36,997 bases of DNA from Fimiplasma intestinipullorum. GTDB lineage: Bacteria; Bacillota_I; Bacilli_A; Erysipelotrichales; Coprobacillaceae. Shown piece by piece: positions 31,676 to 36,997 of the stretch; within the stretch, counting starts at the first letter, position 1; every line of letters begins with the position of its first letter. The translations under genes were made by a program, and so were the position numbers. The notes beneath the pieces are model-generated. The model saw nothing but the letters and a program-made list of their open reading frames with translations. It searched no databases and was not told the DNA's origin. The stretch is taken from the NCBI GenBank assembly GCA_018715065.1, contig DVMJ01000107.1, forward strand, positions 1 to 36,997, given 5' to 3'.

Positions 31676-33276
31676 AGTAAAGCGAGTACTGTTTCGAGAT
31701 TTTTCTTTCCGAAAGTGACCTCTTTCTCATCGATGACAAGACAAGGAACACTCATGATCTTGTATTCTTCCTTCTTCTGCGGAAAATGATTGATATCAAA
31801 GATGCTGACATGAATCTTCGCATTTTCAATGGCCAATCGCTGGCAGGCCTGAACCAATTCCGGACACATCGTACAGGATAAAGAAACATAAAGATCTAAA
31901 CGGTGCGTATCCAGTGACTGAATGGCTTGCTGGAGCGATGACTCCAATGGTGTGGCTGTCGAGCAGCCTGAAAAATAGACAGCCAGGACAAAGGAGTTAA
32001 ATTCATGTCCGCCCGGCACCAGATGGTAGATGATTCCCTGATCCTGACCTTCAGCCAAGACCTCAATATAAGGTGAAGCAGGAGCATCCGTTCTTTCATC
32101 AAGACGAATATGATCGTTCAAGGCTGCGAATTCGCTGGCAAACTGCTTCATCTCTAAGCCAAAATCATCGTTGGTCACTGCCACTTTGAGAGTGACCTCA
32201 TGGTCTAATCGAGCTAAGATAGGCGCTAACTGTTCGATGATCTCCTGACTGATAAAACGATCATCCGCTAGTGGTGCATCCACATGCTTCACTTTGGGTT
32301 GAGGCGTCTTTTGCATCTTGATGGTTTCAATCTGCTCTTCCTGACATGTTTTGGAAATATATTTTTCTAAGGCAGTCGCTGCCAAAGCGCCATCACTGAC
32401 TGCTGTGACGACCTGCCGCAGATCCTTTTCACAAATATCTCCCGCGCCATAGACACCGGCAATGTTGGTTGCCTGGTGTCTGTCCGTCACAAGATAACCG
32501 CCCTGATTCAGTTCAAGCTGATCCTTAAACAGTTCATTGGCGGGCACATAACCGGCAAATACAAAGATCCCAAAACGCCCATGTTCACTGGCCTCATAAC
32601 GCCAGGTCTCACCTGTCCGATTATTCCGGAAAACGGCATATTCCAGACTGTCTTCACCACCGGCCTCAATGATCTCAGTCTCAAAGATACATTCGATCTT
32701 CGGATGTTCACGTGCTTCATCTGCGATCGATTTGGCCGCAGTGAAATCTTCCTCACGCACGATCATCGTCACTTTGGTTGCATATTGCGTTAAGAAAACA
32801 GCCTCTTCACAAGCCGCAAACCCACCACCGATCACAAAAAGTTCACAACCCTCGAAGAATTCTCCATCACAGGTAGCACAATAGGCAATGCCGCGTCCCT
32901 GGAAAGTCTTTTCACCCGGAAAGCCAAGCTGACGTGGATGAGCGCCGGTTGCCAGGACCAGTCCAACACAGGACAATTCTCCTTTATCTGTCTTGACCTT
33001 TTTAATACTGCCTTCCAATTGGAGTGACTGCACTTCACACAACTGAAATCTGGCACCAAAGTGTTCTGCCTGCTGGCGCATCTTCTGTGTTAGTCCGGTT
33101 CCGGAATCTTCCAGCACACCAGGATAATTCACGATCTCAGAAGTGATCGTGATCTGTCCTCCGAATTTTTCTTTTTCTAAGACCAGAACAGAATATTTTG
33201 CACGTGCCAGATAGATCGCGGCAGCGAGCCCGGCAGGCCCGCCGCCCACGATAATGGCATCATAGATGGTTTCCAT
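31666..33276 (-). CDS. AhpF-like FAD reductase with C-terminal thioredoxin-like domains
   Basis: The protein should pass electrons from NAD(P)H to the AhpC peroxidase encoded just before it. Residues 1-310 form a thioredoxin-reductase unit: GGGPAG at the N-terminus, active-site CATC at Cys133/Cys136, and the second dinucleotide motif GGGFAACEEA. Residues about 355-536 hold two thioredoxin-like folds, the last with CTMC at 468-471, which matches the CHNC-type disulphide of AhpF. In classical AhpF these folds come before the reductase, so the domain order is swapped. Its ATG shares one base with the ahpC stop (TAATG), so expression is coupled. Confidence 0.9.
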   Translation of the reverse strand: METIYDAIIVGGGPAGLAAAIYLARAKYSVLVLEKEKFGGQITITSEIVNYPGVLEDSGTGLTQKMRQQAEHFGARFQLCEVQSLQLEGSIKKVKTDKGELSCVGLVLATGAHPRQLGFPGEKTFQGRGIAYCATCDGEFFEGCELFVIGGGFAACEEAVFLTQYATKVTMIVREEDFTAAKSIADEAREHPKIECIFETEIIEAGGEDSLEYAVFRNNRTGETWRYEASEHGRFGIFVFAGYVPANELFKDQLELNQGGYLVTDRHQATNIAGVYGAGDICEKDLRQVVTAVSDGALAATALEKYISKTCQEEQIETIKMQKTPQPKVKHVDAPLADDRFISQEIIEQLAPILARLDHEVTLKVAVTNDDFGLEMKQFASEFAALNDHIRLDERTDAPASPYIEVLAEGQDQGIIYHLVPGGHEFNSFVLAVYFSGCSTATPLESSLQQAIQSLDTHRLDLYVSLSCTMCPELVQACQRLAIENAKIHVSIFDINHFPQKKEEYKIMSVPCLVIDEKEVTFGKKNLETVLALLKA

Positions 33277-33839
33277 TAGAGTGCACCAACAAGATCAAAA
33301 GATGGCTTCAAGGTCTTTTCGCCTGGTTTCCATTTCGCCGGACAAACCTCATCGCCATGTTCATAGACAAACTGGCTGGCCTGAACACGACGCAAGAGTT
33401 CTTCGGCATTTCTTCCGACACTTCCAGCGATGACTTCATAAGCGACGATCTGCCCTTCCGGATTCACAATAAAGGTTCCACGTTCCGCCATTCCATCACT
33501 TTCAATATACACCTCAAAATCCTTCGCTAAAGCTGCCGTTGGATCCGCCAGCATGGTGTACTGAATTTTCTGAATCGTTTTCGATGTATCATGCCAGGCT
33601 TTGTGGACATAATGTGAATCACAGGAAACGGAGTAAATATCACAACCGATCTTCTGGAACTCATCATATGTGGTCGCTAAATCTTCTAATTCTGTAGGGC
33701 AAACAAAGGTAAAGTCCGCTGGGTAAAAGAAGAAGACATTCCATTTTCCCATCACATCTGATTTAGATACTTCTTTAAATTCTCCATTGGCATATGCCTG
33801 AACTTTAAAATCACTGATTTCTTTTCCAATTAATGACAT
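33276..33839 (-). CDS. ahpC: Alkyl hydroperoxide reductase AhpC (typical 2-Cys peroxiredoxin)
   Basis: AhpC reduces H2O2 and organic peroxides. The peroxidatic Cys47 is in FTFVCPTE and the resolving Cys166 in HGDEVCPAKW, both at the standard positions of the 187-residue family. The N-terminus MSLIGKEISDF is also typical. ATGGAGGA-type ribosome site lies about 7 nt before the ATG. The gene is followed directly by its reductase. Two GTTAG...CTAAC palindromes surround its promoter; no PerR-like box was found. Confidence 0.97.
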   Translation of the reverse strand: MSLIGKEISDFKVQAYANGEFKEVSKSDVMGKWNVFFFYPADFTFVCPTELEDLATTYDEFQKIGCDIYSVSCDSHYVHKAWHDTSKTIQKIQYTMLADPTAALAKDFEVYIESDGMAERGTFIVNPEGQIVAYEVIAGSVGRNAEELLRRVQASQFVYEHGDEVCPAKWKPGEKTLKPSFDLVGAL

Positions 33840-33870
33840 AAGTTTTCCTCCATTTTTCTTTATTTAGTTA

Positions 33871-33886
33871 GTTAGTCTTGGCTAAC
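33871..33886. promoter_or_regulatory. Palindromic operator, ahpC promoter (proximal)
   Basis: GTTAGTCTTGGCTAAC, 10 bp downstream of the -10 box and preceded by another GTTA on the left side (TTAGTTAGTTAG). Confidence 0.7.
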
Positions 33887-33896
33887 TTACATCTCC

Positions 33897-33925
33897 AGTT
33901 TACTTGACTTGCTTGAAAGACGCAA
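33897..33925 (-). promoter_or_regulatory. Promoter for ahpC
   Basis: Minus-strand TTGCGT (33920-33925) and TAAACT (33897-33902) with a 17-bp spacer; a moderate match. Confidence 0.5.
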
Positions 33926-33944
33926 AGGATATGCAATCGATTTT

Positions 33945-33960
33945 GTCAGCCTATGCTAAC
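33945..33960. promoter_or_regulatory. Palindromic operator, ahpC promoter (distal)
   Basis: GTCAGCCTATGCTAAC, 19 bp upstream of the -35 box, with one half-site change (GTCAG). Confidence 0.6.
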
Positions 33961-33982
33961 GAACAGTTTTAGTATGCCCCAT

Positions 33983-34426
33983 TTACCTTAAATGATACGC
34001 ATATATCTGTAATAGCGTTTTTTCAAACCTTTCTTGCAACCAGCGACTCTCACTGATTTCATCCTCATTCACACCTAAACAAAAAACCTGATGATTTGAA
34101 AACCATTCTTGTATCTTCTCACAAGTTGATACCTGATCCATTCCGCCTACCCAATACACCAGCAATAAAGCTTCTTGTGACAGCTGATCTTGAATGATCC
34201 TAAAATTCTCTAAATTCATATAGGGAGCCCCAAGCACGACCAGGTCCATGCCTCCTAGCTCGCACGCATAATCATTCAATTCACCTGTCTTAAAATCTGT
34301 TGTCGCGATTAGCGCATCCGTCATATTATGTACTAAGTCGTTGTGATCATCAACAATAACGCATGCATCTAACGGAAAACTAATCATCATGATTTGAAGC
34401 AGCAGACTGATTATGATTCTTCCCAT
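33983..34426 (-). CDS. Hypothetical protein
   Basis: I do not recognise this 147-residue protein. The first 20 residues (MGRIIISLLLQIMMISFPLD) are hydrophobic but read more like a beta strand and helix than a clear signal peptide. The body alternates predicted strands and helices (MDLVVLGAPYM, ALLLVYWVGG, HQVFCLGV), which would fit a Rossmann- or flavodoxin-like fold, but no motif is decisive. I choose ATG 34426 over GTG 34435, with GGGTGA about 5 nt upstream. It lies upstream of ahpC, without a terminator between, so read-through into ahpC is possible. Confidence 0.5.
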   Translation of the reverse strand: MGRIIISLLLQIMMISFPLDACVIVDDHNDLVHNMTDALIATTDFKTGELNDYACELGGMDLVVLGAPYMNLENFRIIQDQLSQEALLLVYWVGGMDQVSTCEKIQEWFSNHQVFCLGVNEDEISESRWLQERFEKTLLQIYAYHLR

Positions 34427-34435
34427 ACGTATCAC

Positions 34436-34771
34436 CCGTTACAAGCATAAATCCTATTCACAAAATAATATGTCGAAACAAGGATATAGATACATAAATA
34501 CAGATAACCCATTAAACAAATGAAATGCGTACACAAAGTAAAAAAATGAATTTACCTGTCTGCATTGGGAGAGCATGTGATGTTTTAATGCAAGCTGCTT
34601 GATCTGCTAGTGAAAGATAAAAAACATCAAAAAAGGGCTTAGCGATAACAAAATCGATAAGTCCTTTTCTTATTTCTGTTTACCGGTAAGCAAGACCAGT
34701 CACCACTATCTTTAGCAAAGTAGCATCAATCAGCTAGTCCATTCCGCTTTACTGGCATATGATTCATTGAT
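34436..34771. other. Intergenic region with one terminator, otherwise nothing recognised
   Basis: This 336-bp stretch separates the hypothetical gene from the YolD gene. It contains the terminator at 34629-34668 and a perfect 10-bp palindrome TTACCGGTAA at 34680-34689. The AT-rich part before 34540 should hold the promoter of the hypothetical gene, but I found no convincing -35/-10 pair. No RNA gene was recognised. Confidence 0.5.
34629..34668 (-). terminator. Terminator of the UmuC-YolD unit
   Basis: AAAAGGGCTTAGCGAT pairs with ATCGATAAGTCCTTTT around a 6-base loop. On the minus strand TTTTTT follows, about 100 nt after the YolD stop. Confidence 0.82.
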
Positions 34772-35185
34772 TCAAACCTCTTCAATGATTTCTAAACGTA
34801 AGACATCATTGATCTTGATTTTTTCTCCTGACTTGAAGATCAATAGATGTAAGTTTGGATCTATTTTTTTGAGATGCGCCTTGAGCTCGCAATACTGTCC
34901 ACCCGCCTTATGTGTGTCGGGTACATAGTAAACCACGCGCAAACAAGACTCTTTTTGTGTAAGTGCCATTTGTAAAGTTTCATCCAGGCGTGATTTTTCA
35001 TCCTCAGTCAGCGTTCTTTTGGGTTCTGTCATACGCTCTTTTTCTTCGACCATTTCCTTATGGCCCGATAAGGCGGCAAAAGGAGCAAATTGAGCCGCTC
35101 TGGCTTCTCGACTCATCTTTGGATGAGAGCTAGGCGGACGGGAAAGGTGAATGATATCTTCATATGGGGATGATGAATACTTCAT
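34772..35185 (-). CDS. YolD-like protein
   Basis: YolD-like proteins are often encoded directly after Y-family polymerases of the UmuC/UvrX type and may be functional analogues of UmuD. This 137-residue protein has the family opening YEDIIHLSRPPS and SREARAAQFAPFAALSGH (near 25-42), and then a charged helix and a small beta region. Its ATG overlaps the polymerase stop by 4 nt (ATGA), with GGAGG 9 nt upstream. Function is not established for the family. Confidence 0.82.
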   Translation of the reverse strand: MKYSSSPYEDIIHLSRPPSSHPKMSREARAAQFAPFAALSGHKEMVEEKERMTEPKRTLTEDEKSRLDETLQMALTQKESCLRVVYYVPDTHKAGGQYCELKAHLKKIDPNLHLLIFKSGEKIKINDVLRLEIIEEV

Positions 35186-36660
35186 GCCTTATGTCCTCCA
35201 ATGGTTTGGTTACGTTCTCTGGCGGTAGCGCCTTCTTCAAAATCCGTTCCTTTGAGAAGAGCGTTTTTACCGTATTTTTGTTTGATAGCCAGTGTCGCTT
35301 CCATGAGTTTCTTTTCCTTTTCCTGATCCTTTTCTTTTTGCATCTCACTCTCAAGATTCGTGAATAGATCTAACTGCTTGTAATGCGTTGTCTCGCTGCT
35401 TTCGATACGCACATCCAGGCAAGAAAGATTGAGGCGACGGATCGTCAGCTGCCGATTGACATGATGATCATACCATTCCAGAATAGCCTTGGACCAAACC
35501 GAAAAAAGATTGGAAGGAGCATCGAGACGGATGGTCCCATGCGTGTGTTTGGGAATCTTACGACCATAGCGATCTTCCATCAGATCTCCCTGGTACGTCT
35601 CTAAGTTTTCTTTATCATAGCCGACACTCAAGACCATCTGGCTGGAAACCAACCCCTTCGAAACAAGCTCCAGAGTCAGGGACTCGATCATCTCTTGAAC
35701 GACTAAACGTGCTTTGGTGAAGGCATAAGGGCAGCTGAGAACCTGACCGGAACCAATACTTTTTTTCTCAGGACGATAATGCTTGATATCCTGCATCGTA
35801 CACGGTTCATAGCCCCAGGCATGATCGATCAACAGTTCTGCATTGACACCGAACATGGAAAACAGGAGATCTTCATTATAACGATCGGTCAGCTTGCCTA
35901 ATGAACATCTGGCGATATCGCCCATGGTGTATAGACCAACCTCTTCGAGACGTTTGGCGTAACCTCTACCTACACGCCAGAAATCTGTGAGAGGCCGATG
36001 GCTCCAGAGATACCGGCGATAGCGCTCCTCATTCAAAACGGCAATACGCATTCCGTCTTTATCCGGTGACACATGCTTGGCCATGATATCCATGGCCACC
36101 TTGCATAGATAGAGATTGGTTCCGATGCCAGCCGTTGCCGTCAATCCTGTTAGATCATAGATATCCTTTAATACTTTTTTAGCCAGGGCACGAGCCGATG
36201 TATTTTTTAAATAAGGCGTAATATCGATCATCACTTCATCAATCGAATAGACATGAATATCCTCAGGGGCAAAGTGTCGCAAATAGATCTCATGTATGAA
36301 GGTACTGTACTCCAAATAAAAAGCCATGCGTGGCGGTGCGATGTAGTAATCCAGTTTTAAAGAGGGATCCGTATCTAATTCATGGGCATAAAAGGAGCTT
36401 CCTTTAAAGCCATAAGGCGCCTTTTTGGCACGGACTGCATTGATTTCCTTAACTTTAGCCACCACTTCAAACAAGCGCGCCCGTCCGCCTAAACCATATT
36501 TCTTCAAAGAAGGCGAGATCGCTAAACAAATCGTTTTCTCGGTACGACTGGCATCAGCCACCACTAAAAGTGTATCCAATGGATCAAAACCACGTTCGAT
36601 GCATTCGACAGAAGCATAAAAAGACTTTAGATCAACGGCCATATAGACATGCTTAGTCAT
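35182..36660 (-). CDS. Y-family DNA polymerase (UmuC/UvrX/ImpB type)
   Basis: This translesion polymerase should copy damaged DNA. The first catalytic Asp lies in MAVDLKSFYASVE (about residue 9), and the second acidic pair in VYSIDEVMID (near 145-150). A helix-hairpin-helix-like segment (RLEEVGLYTMGDIARCS) and the little-finger domain follow. I place the start at 36660 (MTKHVYMAVD): AAGGAAA lies about 9 nt before it, and it overlaps the LysR stop. An ATG at 36696 would add 12 unneeded residues. At 492 residues it is longer than DinB, as in UvrX/YqjW proteins, which are common on mobile elements. The SOS promoter, if any, is outside the window. Confidence 0.92.
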   Translation of the reverse strand: MTKHVYMAVDLKSFYASVECIERGFDPLDTLLVVADASRTEKTICLAISPSLKKYGLGGRARLFEVVAKVKEINAVRAKKAPYGFKGSSFYAHELDTDPSLKLDYYIAPPRMAFYLEYSTFIHEIYLRHFAPEDIHVYSIDEVMIDITPYLKNTSARALAKKVLKDIYDLTGLTATAGIGTNLYLCKVAMDIMAKHVSPDKDGMRIAVLNEERYRRYLWSHRPLTDFWRVGRGYAKRLEEVGLYTMGDIARCSLGKLTDRYNEDLLFSMFGVNAELLIDHAWGYEPCTMQDIKHYRPEKKSIGSGQVLSCPYAFTKARLVVQEMIESLTLELVSKGLVSSQMVLSVGYDKENLETYQGDLMEDRYGRKIPKHTHGTIRLDAPSNLFSVWSKAILEWYDHHVNRQLTIRRLNLSCLDVRIESSETTHYKQLDLFTNLESEMQKEKDQEKEKKLMEATLAIKQKYGKNALLKGTDFEEGATARERNQTIGGHKA

Positions 36661-36997
36661 GGCGATTTTCCTTGAGATATTGGAAGAGAGGTTCAAAACG
36701 GGTTCTCTCTTTCGTTAGACAATTCAAATAGAAAGGCACATGGGCTTCTGAATTGGAAAACGGAACGATCACACGTTCATCCATCTTCCCTTCCCGTTTG
36801 ATTGACAGATTCGTCGTAAAAGAAGGCAGCAAAGAACTCTTCACGATCTCATTAAAAGTGCGCCGCTCATCCTGCTGTAAAAAGCGGGTGTGAGGCATTG
36901 TGCGGTCATGGAGCTTTTGCCAGAATCCGATCTTCGAATACAGCAGCATGGTTTCCCCGGCCAGGTCCTCAAATTCTACTTTTTCACGGTTGGCCAA
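36653..36997 (-). CDS. LysR-family regulator, C-terminal part (cut by the window edge)
   Basis: Only the last 114 residues are in the window; the N-terminal helix-turn-helix lies beyond 36997. The visible part looks like a LysR substrate-binding domain: FEDLAGETMLLYSKIGFW, then RTFNEIVKSSLLPSFTT and a VPFYLNCL strand. This matches effector domains of clostridial LysR proteins. The stop overlaps the polymerase ATG by 8 nt, so both may be translated from one transcript. Confidence is limited by the missing DNA-binding part. Confidence 0.65.
   Translation of the reverse strand: MANREKVEFEDLAGETMLLYSKIGFWQKLHDRTMPHTRFLQQDERRTFNEIVKSSLLPSFTTNLSIKREGKMDERVIVPFSNSEAHVPFYLNCLTKERTRFEPLFQYLKENRHD

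Noticed and set aside
33840..33982. PerR box upstream of ahpC
   Set aside because: No TTATAATnATTATAA-like sequence was seen; the GTTAG/CTAAC palindromes are the only dyads there.
34726..34767. Mini-ORF MNHMPVKRNGLAD after the YolD gene, with GAGG upstream
   Set aside because: Thirteen codons with no recognisable feature; the ribosome-like GAGG belongs to the last codons of YolD, so chance is more likely.

Overview
The window looks like chromosomal DNA of a Gram-positive Bacillota (Firmicutes), possibly an Erysipelotrichia-like gut bacterium; the class is an inference from gene content only. Reasons: strong AGGAGG ribosome-binding sites before almost every gene, a methionine T-box leader, a yybP-ykoY (manganese) riboswitch, a lipoprotein MetQ, a BmrCD/YheIH-type heterodimeric exporter, a YolD/Y-family polymerase pair, and dense minus-strand operons with 1-17 nt overlaps. 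All genes but one run on the minus strand, so transcription mostly goes from high to low coordinates. I saw no tRNA, rRNA, CRISPR array, insertion sequence or phage module.

Layout, low to high coordinates. (1) 138-6040: multidrug ABC pair bmrD/bmrC, then NAD salvage genes pncB and pncA, read pncA-pncB-bmrC-bmrD. (2) 6109-11781: alanyl-tRNA editing protein, LysM protein, then the operon PTS EIIB-like / recG / plsX / rnc. (3) 12019-14578: a BTAD/SARP-type regulator with a degenerate GGDEF-like tail, and the oxidative-stress pair yaaA-bcp. (4) 14641-17453: the only plus-strand unit, a P2-type ATPase behind a Mn riboswitch and terminator. (5) 17434-19528: four overlapping genes (HD protein, PH-like membrane protein, CatA-like acetyltransferase, P-loop kinase); the kinase reading frame is broken in its Walker A motif. 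(6) 19585-23638: methionine T-box followed by metN-metI-metQ and an M20 amidohydrolase. (7) 23658-28216: two ABC half-transporters of the siderophore-import type, with an AraC regulator that overlaps a 16-codon leader ORF. (8) 28340-33960: heavy-metal P-type ATPase with a small partner, gpmA, and ahpC with an AhpF-like reductase. (9) 33983-36997: a hypothetical gene, a YolD/UmuC-like pair and the end of a LysR regulator.

The most interesting signal is in regions 7-8. Seven copies of a 16-bp palindrome, consensus GTTAGnnTAnnCTAAC, sit at four promoters: the ABC pair, the metal ATPase, gpmA and ahpC. At each promoter one copy lies 7-10 bp downstream of the predicted -10 box. Three promoters have a second copy upstream of the -35 box, at an identical 19-bp gap for gpmA and ahpC. 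This looks like one regulon joining metal transport, peroxide defence and a metal-independent glycolytic enzyme, controlled by a metal- or redox-sensing repressor that is not encoded here. The half-sites resemble those of the DtxR/IdeR family, but that assignment is an inference.
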